NCBI RefSeq assembly: GCF_014925385.1
Contig: NZ_JACSDK010000009.1
Span: 422,022-486,021, forward strand
DNA length: 64,000 nucleotides
Source: Pelagibius marinus
GTDB lineage: Bacteria > Pseudomonadota > Alphaproteobacteria > Kiloniellales > Kiloniellaceae
Reading direction: 5' to 3'
The notes beneath the pieces were generated by a model. It made no database searches and was not told the DNA's origin. It was given only the letters and a program-made list of their open reading frames with translations. A program made the position numbers and the translations under genes. How positions within the stretch are numbered: position 1 is the stretch's first letter; each line of letters begins with the position of its first letter. Of this stretch, positions 1 through 9,356 are shown piece by piece.

Positions 1-168
1 GGTGAAGCTGTAGGCGGCGCGGATCTCCTCGACACCGGCGTAAGGCAGCTCGACGCCGTTGCGCCGGGCCAGGGCGAACATCATCTCAGGCTCCAATGAG
101 CCCTCGATATGCAGGTGCAGCTCGGCTTTCGGCAGGCCGGCGATGAAATCGTTCACGCTGTCACTCAC
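1..168 (-). CDS. Adenosine/adenine deaminase family protein (N-terminal part only)
   Basis: Only the first 56 codons lie in the window; the gene runs off the left edge. The start is a GTG at 168, preceded by a GAGGA-type ribosome site, with a second GTG 12 bases further in. The visible protein begins with [16 protein letters not shown], the N-terminal metal-binding signature of the adenosine deaminase superfamily; H18 and H20 form the HxH metal pair. Members hydrolytically deaminate adenosine or adenine in purine salvage. The visible part cannot separate adenosine deaminase from the related adenine deaminases. It is transcribed divergently from the phospholipase D-like gene. Confidence 0.85.
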   Translation of the reverse strand, partial: MSDSVNDFIAGLPKAELHLHIEGSLEPEMMFALARRNGVELPYAGVEEIRAAYSFT

Positions 169-344
169 TGTTGCTTGGATCCTCTTTCCTGTGACGCAAA
201 ACCCCCGCCGGAGCGCATGCTAGCCGTCATGGCGCGCCGGGGCACCCCCTTTGCCCACTATTTTGCGCCCTAAACTTGTGCGGCAGCCTGGCGCCGTTGC
301 GGTAACATATCTGTGCTATCGGGCAGCAGAGAAAGGGAGAGGCC

Positions 345-1442
345 ATGCCATTCATCCTGAACGACCGCCTGGAGCTGCACATGGGGCCGGCCAGCCTGGG
401 CGCCCCCGACGACCTGGAGCAGGTCATCGTCGGCTTCATCGACGCCGCCGAGAAGACCCTGGACGTCGCGGTGCAGGAGATCGAGTCCCTCTCCATCGCC
501 ACGGCCCTGATCCACGCCAAGCAGCGCGGCGTGAGGGTCCGGCTGGTGCTGGAGCAGGACTACCTGCGCGCGGACAACCCGCCCGCCGACCCCTTCGCCG
601 TGGGCGGCGAGGACGAGGAGAACCGCAACCTCTTCGCCGCCATGCTGCGCGCCAACATCGACGCGCGCACCGACTACAACCCCGACATCTTCCATCAGAA
701 GTTCATCATCCGCGACAGCGGCCGGCCGAGCCGCGCGCTGCTGACCGGGTCCACCAACTTCACGCCAACGGGCGTGGGCAGCCATGCGAGCAAAAAGAAC
801 CTCAATCACATCGTCATCGTGCACGACCAGTGGGTCTGCAACGAGTACGACCAGGAGTTCGCGGAGATCTGGCAAGGCACCTTCGGCAAGGTGCGCAACC
901 GCCACGACCCCTCGCCGCGCAACAACCGCGTCGCCGGCATCACCGTGCGCGCCCTCTTCGCCCCGGACCACGCGCCGGAGATGGAGATCATGAAGCAGAT
1001 CCTGAAGGCGAAAGATCGGGTCGACTTTGCGATCTTCACCTTCGCCCAGTCTTCCGGCATCGACGACGCGCTGGTGGCCATGGCCAAGGGCGGCGTGCGC
1101 ATCCGCGGCATCTTCGACTCCGGCCAGGGCAACCGCGACTGGGCGGCGACCCGCATGGTGGCCGACGGCGGCGGCGAAGCCTTCCTCGCCTCGCGCAAGC
1201 ACGGCCTGGGCAAGCTGCACCACAAGCTGATGGTCATCGACGGCGCGGTGATCATCGCCGGCAGCTTCAACTACACCGACCCGGCCAACCGCCTGAACGA
1301 CGAGAACATTCTGGTCATCGGCGATCTGGAGGACGACGACCCCGAGGCCCAGGCCACCCAGCGCCAGCTCGCCGCCTTCGCCCTGGCCGAGATCGACCGC
1401 ATGATCGCCGAGCACGGCGAAAGAGTGCCGCTGACGCCCTAG
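345..1442 (+). CDS. Phospholipase D-like domain protein, cytoplasmic type
   Basis: A 365-residue protein with two PLD (HKD) motifs. The first is HQKFIIRD with H117, K119 and D124, followed by GSTNFT. The second is HHKLMVIDG with H292, K294 and D299, followed by GSFNYTD. These form the two halves of the active site that makes a phospho-histidine intermediate on phosphodiester substrates. No signal peptide or membrane segment is visible, unlike the second PLD protein at 15473. The ATG has a strong AGGGAGAGG ribosome site. Substrate unknown: phospholipid, or nucleic acid as in Nuc-like PLD proteins. A REP-like inverted repeat follows the gene. Confidence 0.85.
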   Translation: MPFILNDRLELHMGPASLGAPDDLEQVIVGFIDAAEKTLDVAVQEIESLSIATALIHAKQRGVRVRLVLEQDYLRADNPPADPFAVGGEDEENRNLFAAMLRANIDARTDYNPDIFHQKFIIRDSGRPSRALLTGSTNFTPTGVGSHASKKNLNHIVIVHDQWVCNEYDQEFAEIWQGTFGKVRNRHDPSPRNNRVAGITVRALFAPDHAPEMEIMKQILKAKDRVDFAIFTFAQSSGIDDALVAMAKGGVRIRGIFDSGQGNRDWAATRMVADGGGEAFLASRKHGLGKLHHKLMVIDGAVIIAGSFNYTDPANRLNDENILVIGDLEDDDPEAQATQRQLAAFALAEIDRMIAEHGERVPLTP

Positions 1443-1454
1443 CGGTGGCGCCCC

Positions 1455-1543
1455 CTTTGAGACGCGCTCTGGCGAGCGCTCCTCAGGGTGAGGCCCTTCC
1501 CATCCTCATGCTGAGGAGGGCCGCAGGCCCGTCTCGAAGCATG
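1455..1543. repeat. REP-like pair of palindromic units in inverted orientation
   Basis: Two related units face each other in the gap between convergent genes. Unit one (1455-1493) begins CTTTGAGACG and ends CTCCTCAGGGTGAGG, with an inner hairpin at 1464-1479. Unit two (1504-1543) on the minus strand reads CTTCGAGACG and ends CTCCTCAGCATGAGG, with an inner hairpin at 1518-1530. The frame GAGACG...CTCCTCAG.ATGAGG is the form of dispersed intergenic palindromes commonly seen in alphaproteobacterial genomes. It may act as a bidirectional terminator. No other copy was seen in this window. Confidence 0.7.
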
Positions 1544-1552
1544 TGCGCCCGC

Positions 1553-2395
1553 TCAGTCGATGGCCTTGTGCGGCCCAGCCCCGCCCTGGGCCTGGGCCAG
1601 GCGCTGGCGGAAGGTCCGCTCGTCGGGCACGCCGGCGATCTCCAGCAGCAGCTTCTTGCGCACCGCCGCGGCGAAGGACTCCATGTCGTCGGCGGTCACC
1701 ACGAAGGCGGCGGGCCCGCCGATGATGTCGCGGCGGTAGGCTTCCTCCAGATCATAGAAGACCGGGCGGCCGCTGCAGTCGCGGCACAGGATGGCCAGGC
1801 CGTTGATGACGATGTCGGCGGCGACGGCGGCCTGGCGCGCCGCCTCCAGCGGCACGCCGCCCCAGGAGTTGGCGGAGTCGCCGGAGAGGTCGATCACCCG
1901 GCGGAAGCCGTTGATGCTGTTGCTCTCGATCAGCAGGTGGGCGTAGGTGATGGCCGAGCCGATGGCGTTGCGCCCGAAGGCGCGGCGCGGCGTCTCCATC
2001 AACGCCTCGGCGAAGTTGGCCGCCGCGCCCTGGCCGTCGATGATGGTCCAGGGCACCACGACCTCCTGCGAAGAGGCATCGCCCCACTCCACGTAGGTGA
2101 CGGCGATCTTGCCGTCCGCGCCCAGCGAGATGGCCGAGAGGATGTCGGGATGCATCAGGGCGTCGGCATAGCCCTGGCGCTGGAAGAAGATCTCCTTGTC
2201 GTCGATGGAGCCGGTGGCGTCGGCCAGCAGCACCAGTTCCAGGTCGACGGGCAGGCCGCTGCGGTTCTGCGGCGGAATCTCGGGCAGCGGCTCGTCGCCG
2301 AGCTGCAGCGGGGTCTGGGCGCCGGCCGGCCCCGCCGTCACGGCGGCGCCCAGCAGGACGGTCAACAGGATGAAGGCCGGAAAGGACTGTCGCAT
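1553..2395 (-). CDS. DUF1194 domain-containing secreted protein
   Basis: A 280-residue protein with a Sec signal peptide (residues 1-26, ending AGA before QTPLQ). The mature part has the DUF1194 pattern, a von Willebrand A-like fold: LLADATGSIDDKE resembles the DxSGS metal site, followed by VEWGD, VPWTIIDG, RRVIDLSGDSANSWGG and ADIVINGLAI. DUF1194 proteins are common periplasmic proteins of alphaproteobacteria with no established function; the metal-site pattern suggests ligand or partner binding. In the metal-site motif, T replaces the usual first S. A GGGGGA sequence precedes the ATG. It is divergent from the MFS gene. Confidence 0.85.
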   Translation of the reverse strand: MRQSFPAFILLTVLLGAAVTAGPAGAQTPLQLGDEPLPEIPPQNRSGLPVDLELVLLADATGSIDDKEIFFQRQGYADALMHPDILSAISLGADGKIAVTYVEWGDASSQEVVVPWTIIDGQGAAANFAEALMETPRRAFGRNAIGSAITYAHLLIESNSINGFRRVIDLSGDSANSWGGVPLEAARQAAVAADIVINGLAILCRDCSGRPVFYDLEEAYRRDIIGGPAAFVVTADDMESFAAAVRKKLLLEIAGVPDERTFRQRLAQAQGGAGPHKAID

Positions 2396-2583
2396 CGTCG
2401 AGATCCCCCGTTTGACTGCGCAGATAGCACCGCACCAAGAGAGAAAACTAGACCGCAGAGCGGCGCCGCCAAGGGAGCCCCCACAACTATAGGCCAGGTC
2501 AGCGGCCGTGCCATGACCGGAATGGCCTTCTGGGTCGCGAGCTGAGCACTTCTCCCCCCGCCGCTTTGCCCGTAGTAAAGGGC

Positions 2584-3810
2584 ATGCTGTCGATCTCCTT
2601 CCTGCGCGCGCACTGCCGTCTGCTCGGCTTCGGGGTGTTGATGACCTTCTGCTCCAGCATGGGGCAGACCTTCTTCATCTCCCTGTTTTCCGGTGAGATC
2701 CGCGCCGACTTCGCGCTGAGCGACGGCGAGTTCGGCAGCCTCTATTCCCTCGGCACCCTGACCTCGGCGGCGGTGCTGCTGTGGGCGGGGCGCCTGATCG
2801 ACCGCCTGCCCCTGCCGGTCTTCGCCGCCGCCGTCCTGGCGCTGCTGGGGGAGACCTGCCTGCTGATGGGCGCGACCTGGAGCGCCGCCAGCCTGGCCGT
2901 CGCGCTCTTCGGCCTGCGCTTTTTCGGTCAGGGCCTTTCCAGCCACAGCGCCATGGTCGCCATGGGCCGCTACTTCGAGGCCCAGCGCGGGCGCGCCCTC
3001 AGCGTCGCCACCCTGGGCCACACCCTGGGCGAGGCGATCCTGCCCGCCCTGGTGGTCGCCGCCCTGGCGCTGGCCGGCTGGCGCCAGCTGTGGAGCGGCA
3101 GCGGCCTGCTGCTGCTGGTCCTGGCGCCCCTGGTTCTGCTGCTGCTCAAGGGACAGCGCGACCGCGACGCGGCCGTCCGGCGGCAGCAGGAAAGCCGCGC
3201 CACGCAAGGCGACCGCGCCCTGGCCTGGGTGCTGCGCGACCCGGGCCTCTGGCTGCGCCTGCCGGCGCTGCTGGCCGGCCCCTTCATCGGCACCGGACTG
3301 ATCTTCCACCAAGTCCACCTGGCCGAGAGCAAGGGCTGGCCGCTGAGCCTGCTGGCCGGCTCCTTCACCGCCTATGCCGCCTGCGCCCTGGGCGGCCTGC
3401 TGCTGGCCGGCCCCCTGGTCGACCGCTTCGCTGCGCGCCGCCTGGTGCCGCTGCTGCTGGTGCCCCTGACGCTGGCCTGCCTGACCCTGGCGCTGAGCGA
3501 CGCGGCGCCGGCGGCGACGCTCTTCATGGGACTGCTCGGCCTCACCACGGGCAGCGGCTCGGTGATCTTCGGCGCGCTCTGGGCCGAACTCTACGGCGTC
3601 ACCCACCTGGGGGCGATCCGCGCCTGCGCCACCTCGGCCATGGTTTTCTCCACCGGCCTGGCCCCCGCCACCCTGGGCTTCTTCATCGACCGCGGGGCGG
3701 GCATGGAGAGCATCGCCCTGGCCTGCGCCCTCTATTGCCTCATCGCCGGCGGCCTGGCGATCTCCGCCGAAGCCGCGGCCCGCCGAAGGGTCCAGGCCGA
3801 GGGCAGCTGA
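2584..3810 (+). CDS. MFS transporter
   Basis: About 408 residues with roughly twelve hydrophobic helices in two halves separated by a basic cytoplasmic loop (LLLLKGQRDRDAAVRRQQES). The loop after helix 2, GRLIDRL, matches the motif-A position of major facilitator proteins and recurs in the second half as GPLVDRFAARR. This is a secondary transporter of the inner membrane; the substrate cannot be read from sequence. The ATG at 2584 is chosen because it is the first ATG and keeps the first helix whole. A TTG at 2566 is in frame but has no ribosome site, and the signal at 2584 is itself weak. Confidence 0.85.
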   Translation: MLSISFLRAHCRLLGFGVLMTFCSSMGQTFFISLFSGEIRADFALSDGEFGSLYSLGTLTSAAVLLWAGRLIDRLPLPVFAAAVLALLGETCLLMGATWSAASLAVALFGLRFFGQGLSSHSAMVAMGRYFEAQRGRALSVATLGHTLGEAILPALVVAALALAGWRQLWSGSGLLLLVLAPLVLLLLKGQRDRDAAVRRQQESRATQGDRALAWVLRDPGLWLRLPALLAGPFIGTGLIFHQVHLAESKGWPLSLLAGSFTAYAACALGGLLLAGPLVDRFAARRLVPLLLVPLTLACLTLALSDAAPAATLFMGLLGLTTGSGSVIFGALWAELYGVTHLGAIRACATSAMVFSTGLAPATLGFFIDRGAGMESIALACALYCLIAGGLAISAEAAARRRVQAEGS

Positions 3811-3906
3811 CCCGCCGGCGGTGGAAAATGCCGCCCAATTGCCGTTGGTCCGGCGGCGGCCGCCCGCTATGCTCACCCCACCCTGGGGAAAGGGCGAATC
3901 GCGGAC

Positions 3907-6675
3907 ATGAAAATCACCAAGGCACGCGCCTATGCGGGCCCGAATGAGATCGCGGCGGTCCCGCTGGTCCACCTCCGCGTGGCGATTGAGGGACCCCGGA
4001 ACCAGCTCGGGAGCCGGGTTGACGTGACCTGGCCCGATGACAGCATCTCACCGGAGCCCACCAGGGCGCTGCTGAAGCTGTTGCCCGGCCTGGCCGATCA
4101 TCCCAGCACGACGGAGGAGCCCGGCGGCTTTGTCGCCGAACTGCGCCGCGCGCCGGGCCTGCCGCTGGGCTATGTTTCCGGGCGCATCGCCAGCGAACTG
4201 CAGCGCCGCGAGGGCGAGGCTCCTAAGCCGGTCGCCCTGCGGCGCCCCCCGGCAAAACAGGAGGACGGCGCGCCGGAAGACGGGGCCGAGGTCCAGGACA
4301 TCTTCTTCCACTACGACGACCCCGAGATCGGCGTGCTGGCCGGCCAGGGCGGCGTCATCATCGCGCTGGGCCTGCTGCCGCCGGAGATGCGCCCGGCCCA
4401 CCAGTACCGGCAGCCGATCGACGTCAAGCAGGTGCTCGACAACTATCTCAAGACCGCGCGGAGCATCGCGTTGGACCAGACGGCCCTGGCGCTGATCGAG
4501 GAGGCAAAGCGGCGCGACATTCCCTGGTTCGTCGTCGAGCGCAACCTGCGCGTCGTGCAGTTCGGCCAGGGCCGCCACCTGCAACGCATCCGCGAGACGG
4601 TCACCGACAAGGTTTCCAATACGGCCGCCCTGTTCCAGCGCGACAAGGCGACGACCAACCGCATCTTCTCCGAAGTGCTTCTTCCGGTGCCCCGGCAAAT
4701 CGTCGTGCGCGACAAGGAGAGCGCCGTGCGCGCGGCCCGGACCCTGGGCTATCCCGTCGTGGTGAAGCCGGCGCGCGGCGGCAAGGGCAAGGGCGTCAGC
4801 GTGCAGTTGGAGGGCGACGAGGCCGTCGCGGAGGCCTTCGTCGTCGCCCGTCAGAGTCATCCGGAGGTTATTGTCGAGGGCTATATCGCCGGCTTCGACC
4901 ACCGGGTCCTGGTGGTCGGCGGCCGCATCGTCGCCGCGGCCCAGCGCGTTCCCGGCGCCGTGACCGGCGGCGGTCGTCATACCATCGCCGAACTGGTGGC
5001 CGGGGTGAACAAGGACCCGCGCCGCGGCATCGGCTTCACCAAGCTGATGAACCGCCTCGAACTGGACCGCGAGGCGCTGCGCATGCTGGAAAAGCGCGGC
5101 TATACCGGCGACAGCATCCCGCCGAAGGGCGAGATGGTCCCTCTGCGCGGCACCGCCAACATCTCCACCGGCGGCACGGCGATCGACGTCACCGACCTTA
5201 TCCACCCCGACAACCGCGTGATGCTGGAGCGGGCGGCGCGCATCTCCGGGCTGGACGTGGCGGGCGTCGACTTCCTGACCCGCGACATCTCGCGCTCCTA
5301 CCGGGTGGTGGGCGGCGGCATCTGCGAGGTCAACTACTCGCCCGGCCTGCGCCCGCACCTGGTGGCGGCCCAGACCTCCGGTATTGAGCGCGACGTCGTC
5401 GGGCCCATCATCGAGCGGCTGTTCCCCGGCAAGAGCAATGGCCGCATCCCCATCGTTGCGGTCACCGGCACCAACGGCAAGACCACGACCTCGCGCATGA
5501 CGGCCCATATCCTGCGCCGGGCCGGCGGCGAAATCGGCGTCGGGACGGTCGGCCTGGTGACCACCTCGGGCGCCGAGATCGACGGCCAGACGGTGGCCAG
5601 GGGCGACATCGCCGGCGCCAGCGGCGCCCGGGTGCTGCTGCGCGACCCCTCGGTGGAGGCCGCCGTCCTGGAGACCTCGCGCGGCGGCATCGTGAAAGGC
5701 GGCATGGCCTTCGACTGGTGCGACGTGAGCGCGGTGCTGAATATCGCGAACGACCATCTCGGGACCGACGGCATCGACAGCTTGGACGAGTTGGCGCGGA
5801 TCAAGGGTCGCGTCGCCGAAGCCGCCCGCAAGCTCGCCGTGCTCAACAGCGATGACCCCCGCTGCCTTGCCTTGGCCGAGCTCAAGCCGGCGCAGGAGGT
5901 CTGCCTGATTTCACTGCTGCCCGCCGGCGCAGTCCTGCTCGATCATGTCGCCAAAGGCGGCCTGGCGATCAGCCTGGACGGAAACAACGATGCTCCAGGC
6001 ATCCTGCTGCACCGCCCCGGCGCAAGCGATCCGGTCATCAAGGTGGGCGGCATTCCCGCCACTTTGGACGGGGCAGCGAAACACAACGTGCAGAACGCCA
6101 TGGCGGCGATCGGCCTGGCCTACGGCCTCGGCATCTCTCTTCCGGGCATCGCCGCAGCGCTCGCCAGCTACGACAACACCTTCGACAGCAATCCCGGGCG
6201 CTTCAACATCTACGAAGGGCACCCTTTCACTGCCGTGCTGGACATGGCCCACAACCCGCATGGTGTTCTGGCCGCCTGCGAGGCCCTGAAGACCATGGAG
6301 GCGCCCGGTCGGCGCATCGGCCTCCTGGCGAACTTCGGCAACCGCCATGCTGAGCACATTGCCGAAACCGCGCAGATACTCGCGGGACAGTTCGACACCT
6401 TCATCTGCTCCCGCGATAAATGGTACAGCGAAGCCTTCAAGTCGATCCGCGGCTTTCCCTCGGAAGAGATCCCCAAGCGTATCGCGGCGGCACTGGTAGC
6501 GCAGGGGGTCGAGAGCAGCCGGATCATCACCATCGACGATGAAGTCGCGGCCATCGACAAGGCACTCGGCCTTGGCGGCGAGGGCGACCTGGTGGTGTTT
6601 TTCTCAGGCGATTCGGAGAGGTGCTGGCAGCGCATCGTCGACTACCGAAAGGCTGAAAAGGCGGAGTCGGCTTAG
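3907..6675 (+). CDS. cphA: Cyanophycin synthetase
   Basis: A 922-residue two-ATPase ligase. Residues 1 to about 160 form the N-terminal domain. An ATP-grasp domain follows, with VVVKPARGGKGKGV carrying the ATP-binding lysine K287. A Mur ligase-like domain has the P-loop VTGTNGKTTT at 519-528 and LETSRGGIVKGGMAFD further on. CphA enzymes polymerise aspartate and arginine into cyanophycin, a nitrogen store, using ATP at both sites. Both nucleotide sites look intact and the length is close to known CphA (about 870-900 residues). No cyanophycinase (cphB) or second cphA-like gene lies nearby. A GGGAAAGGG stretch precedes the ATG. Confidence 0.88.
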   Translation: MKITKARAYAGPNEIAAVPLVHLRVAIEGPRNQLGSRVDVTWPDDSISPEPTRALLKLLPGLADHPSTTEEPGGFVAELRRAPGLPLGYVSGRIASELQRREGEAPKPVALRRPPAKQEDGAPEDGAEVQDIFFHYDDPEIGVLAGQGGVIIALGLLPPEMRPAHQYRQPIDVKQVLDNYLKTARSIALDQTALALIEEAKRRDIPWFVVERNLRVVQFGQGRHLQRIRETVTDKVSNTAALFQRDKATTNRIFSEVLLPVPRQIVVRDKESAVRAARTLGYPVVVKPARGGKGKGVSVQLEGDEAVAEAFVVARQSHPEVIVEGYIAGFDHRVLVVGGRIVAAAQRVPGAVTGGGRHTIAELVAGVNKDPRRGIGFTKLMNRLELDREALRMLEKRGYTGDSIPPKGEMVPLRGTANISTGGTAIDVTDLIHPDNRVMLERAARISGLDVAGVDFLTRDISRSYRVVGGGICEVNYSPGLRPHLVAAQTSGIERDVVGPIIERLFPGKSNGRIPIVAVTGTNGKTTTSRMTAHILRRAGGEIGVGTVGLVTTSGAEIDGQTVARGDIAGASGARVLLRDPSVEAAVLETSRGGIVKGGMAFDWCDVSAVLNIANDHLGTDGIDSLDELARIKGRVAEAARKLAVLNSDDPRCLALAELKPAQEVCLISLLPAGAVLLDHVAKGGLAISLDGNNDAPGILLHRPGASDPVIKVGGIPATLDGAAKHNVQNAMAAIGLAYGLGISLPGIAAALASYDNTFDSNPGRFNIYEGHPFTAVLDMAHNPHGVLAACEALKTMEAPGRRIGLLANFGNRHAEHIAETAQILAGQFDTFICSRDKWYSEAFKSIRGFPSEEIPKRIAAALVAQGVESSRIITIDDEVAAIDKALGLGGEGDLVVFFSGDSERCWQRIVDYRKAEKAESA

Positions 6676-6793
6676 CCATGATTGAACCTTCCCCGCTGCC
6701 GCGGCGACCAACGGGAGGCGACGATCGACAAAGGCCGGTCCGCGGGCGCTTGCCCGCACCGCCATGCGTTCATTTCAGGGGTGGGAGATCCCG

Positions 6794-7378
6794 ATGTCAC
6801 TTGGAACCGTAATCGGCGCCCTCGTCGGGCTCGCCCTGCTGCTGCTGATCTGGGCAGTGCTGATCTACAACCGCCTGGTCGCCCGCAAGCAGCAGACCGA
6901 GGAAGGCTGGAGCGGCATCGACGTCCAGCTGAAGCGGCGCTCTAACCTGATCCCCAACCTGGTGGAGACGGTGAAGGCCTATACCAGCCACGAGCGCCGC
7001 ACCCTGGAAGAGCTCACCCAGCTGCGCGGCCAGGCCCTGGCCGCCGAGAACGCCCCGGCCGGCGCCCGCGCCGCGGTGGAGACGCGCCTGGGCGGCGCCC
7101 TGGGGCATCTCTTCGCCGTGGCCGAGAACTATCCCGACCTGAAGGCCAGTAACAACTACCTGGCCCTGCAGGAAGAGCTGAGCGACATCGAGAACCATAT
7201 CCAGATGGCCCGGCGCTACTACAACGGCTCGGTGCGCAACCTCAACACCCTGATCGGGTCCTTCCCGAGCAACCTCATCGCCCAGCGTTTCGGCTTCGTG
7301 GAGGCCGAGTACTATGAAGTGGACAGCGCCGCCGACCGCGTGCTGCCGGAGGTCCGCTTCGGGGAGGGCGGGACATGA
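6794..7378 (+). CDS. LemA family protein
   Basis: 194 residues: a short periplasmic N-terminus, one membrane helix (about 4-25) and a helical coiled-coil body with the LemA pattern EEGWSGIDVQLKRRSNLIPNL, later LVETVKAY, and a tail of the form NSFPSNLIA, here IGSFPSNLIAQRFGF. The ATG at 6794 has GGGAG seven bases upstream; an earlier in-frame ATG at 6764 would give a non-family extension. LemA proteins are widespread and of unclear function. The stop codon overlaps the ATG of the following DUF2207 gene, so the genes are translationally coupled. LemA and DUF2207 proteins are commonly neighbours. Confidence 0.9.
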   Translation: MSLGTVIGALVGLALLLLIWAVLIYNRLVARKQQTEEGWSGIDVQLKRRSNLIPNLVETVKAYTSHERRTLEELTQLRGQALAAENAPAGARAAVETRLGGALGHLFAVAENYPDLKASNNYLALQEELSDIENHIQMARRYYNGSVRNLNTLIGSFPSNLIAQRFGFVEAEYYEVDSAADRVLPEVRFGEGGT

Positions 7379-9333
7379 CCGGCCTCTGCCTGCGGCGCGC
7401 GCTCGTCGCGCTGCTCGCCCTCTTCGTCCTGGCCGCACCGGCCGCCGCGCAGGAGGACAACGACCGCATCCCGCGCTTCGCCGCCACCATCGTGGTCCAG
7501 GACAACGGCGACCTGACGGTCACCGAGGAGATCGACTTCCTGGTCATGCCCGGCAGCGAGAAGCACGGCATCTACCGCGACTTCCCCACCACCTACCGCG
7601 ACGCCCTGGGCCTCAACACGCGGGTCGGCTTCGAGCTGCTGGAGGTCACGCGCAATGGCCGGGCGGAGCCCTATCTCCTGCAGCAGGCCGGCGCGGGCAT
7701 ACGCATACGCATCGGCGCCGCCGACGTGCTGATCGGCGAAGGCATCCACCGCTACAGCCTGACCTACCGCACCAGCCGCCAGCTGTTCTTCAACGCGGAG
7801 TCCGACGAGGTCTACTGGAACGTCACCGGCAACGACTGGGCCCATCCCATCGACCGCTCCGAGGCGACGGTTCATTTGCCGGCCGGTGCGCCGGTCGTCG
7901 ACACCGCCGTCTTCACCGGCTACCTGGGCGAAGACGGCGCGGAAGCCACGGTCGGGCGCAGCGACGGCGGCGCGGTCACCTTCGCCACAACGCGGACGCT
8001 GGAGCCCGGCGAGGGCCTGACCATCGTCGTCGCCTTCCCCAAGGGCTTCGTGCCGCAGCCGGGCAGCGGCGAGCGCCTGGCCGCCGGCCTGCACGACAAC
8101 CTGGGCCTGCTGGTCGGCGCTGTCGGCCTGCTGGTGGTCTTCGCCTTCTTCTACCTGCAATGGCGCGCCGTCGGCCGCGACCCCGACGCCGGCGTCATCG
8201 TACCGCGTTTCGAAGCGCCGCGCGGCCTCTCCCCGGCGGGCACGGGCTACGTCTGGGCGCGCTGCCGCGGCACCACCCTGCCGACCGCCCAGGCCTTCAC
8301 CGTCGCGCTGACCAGCCTGGCCATCAAGGGACGGCTGACCATCGAAGAGGACGACAAGACCTACGTCCTGGAAGGCCGGCCCCGGGCCGAGGGGGAGACG
8401 CCCGCCCGCCTGCCGGGCGGCGAGGCGGCCGCCCTCTCGCGGCTCTTCCCGCTGGGCAACGAGAAGGTGGAGATCGAGCGCGCCTACGACGCCAAGATCG
8501 AAACCGCTGCCGACAAGGTGATGGCGGCCCTGAAGCGCGAGCACGCCAAGGTCTACTTCAAGCACAACACCTGGCACTGGCTGGGCGGCGTGGTGCTCGC
8601 CCTGCTGGGCATCGCCGCGGCGCTGACCCTGCAGTTCGGCGATATCGAGTTCCTCTTCATGGTTGCCTTCGGCATCATCTTCATCGGTGGCTTCACAACG
8701 CCCGCCGCGCTGATCGCCTACAAGCTGTCACCGCTGTGGGCGCAGGCCCTGAGCGGCGACACCAGGAACCTGGCCGGCACCATCTTCGGCAGCATCTTCA
8801 TCCTGCCCTTCTTTGTGCCGGCCCTGGGCGGGGTCTACCTGATCTTCCAGGAGTTCGGCCTGCTGATGGCGCTGCTGGTGGGCCTCTACATCTTCCTCGT
8901 CGTACTGTTCTGGTTCCTCATGAAGGCGCCGACCCACCTGGGCCGCGACCTGCGCGACGAGATCGAGGGCTACCGCCTCTACCTCTCCGTCGCCGAAGCC
9001 AGCCAGATGAACCTGCTGACCGCCGAGCCGGAGATGACCCTGGACCTCTTCGAGCACCACCTGCCCTACGCCATGGCCCTGGGCGTCGAGGAGCAGTGGA
9101 CCCGCCGCTTCACCGAGAACGCCAGCGCCGCGGTTCAGCAGGCCGCCGAAAGCGGCCGCAACTGGTACCGCTCCAGGTCCGGCCCCCGCAGTTTCACCGG
9201 CATGGCTCCCGCCCTGGCGAGCGGGCTCAGCCGCACGCTATCCAGCGCCGCGTCCCCGCCCAGCAGCAGCTCGTCGTCCGGCGGCGGCTCCTCGGGCGGC
9301 GGCGGCGGCGGTGGCGGCGGCGGCAGCTGGTAG
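7375..9333 (+). CDS. DUF2207 domain-containing membrane protein (copy 1)
   Basis: 652 residues. A signal peptide (1-25) is followed by an extracytoplasmic DUF2207 domain containing EEIDFLVMPGSEKHGIYRDF, YRTSRQLFF and VYWNVTGNDWAHPI. A membrane helix lies near 242-260, a cytoplasmic stretch follows, then helices around 400-450 and 470-520. A very Gly/Ser-rich tail ends in GGGGGGGGGGSW. Function is unknown; DUF2207 proteins are predicted membrane proteins usually paired with LemA. It overlaps lemA by four bases (ATGA) and is followed after 23 bases by a paralogue of the same architecture. Confidence 0.88.
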   Translation: MTGLCLRRALVALLALFVLAAPAAAQEDNDRIPRFAATIVVQDNGDLTVTEEIDFLVMPGSEKHGIYRDFPTTYRDALGLNTRVGFELLEVTRNGRAEPYLLQQAGAGIRIRIGAADVLIGEGIHRYSLTYRTSRQLFFNAESDEVYWNVTGNDWAHPIDRSEATVHLPAGAPVVDTAVFTGYLGEDGAEATVGRSDGGAVTFATTRTLEPGEGLTIVVAFPKGFVPQPGSGERLAAGLHDNLGLLVGAVGLLVVFAFFYLQWRAVGRDPDAGVIVPRFEAPRGLSPAGTGYVWARCRGTTLPTAQAFTVALTSLAIKGRLTIEEDDKTYVLEGRPRAEGETPARLPGGEAAALSRLFPLGNEKVEIERAYDAKIETAADKVMAALKREHAKVYFKHNTWHWLGGVVLALLGIAAALTLQFGDIEFLFMVAFGIIFIGGFTTPAALIAYKLSPLWAQALSGDTRNLAGTIFGSIFILPFFVPALGGVYLIFQEFGLLMALLVGLYIFLVVLFWFLMKAPTHLGRDLRDEIEGYRLYLSVAEASQMNLLTAEPEMTLDLFEHHLPYAMALGVEEQWTRRFTENASAAVQQAAESGRNWYRSRSGPRSFTGMAPALASGLSRTLSSAASPPSSSSSSGGGSSGGGGGGGGGGSW

Positions 9334-9356
9334 CCGCGCTCACCTGGAGATCCCTC

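Noticed and set aside
251..2545. Long plus-strand frame overlapping the PLD and DUF1194 genes
   Set aside because: It is out of frame with the PLD gene, antisense to DUF1194, and rich in Arg/Pro/Gly as expected of GC-biased shadow frames.
7314..9356. Apparent extension of the second DUF2207 protein through the first, giving a fused protein of over 1300 residues
   Set aside because: Upstream of 9357 the frame is out of register with copy 1 and low-complexity; the ATG at 9357 has its own ribosome site and signal peptide.
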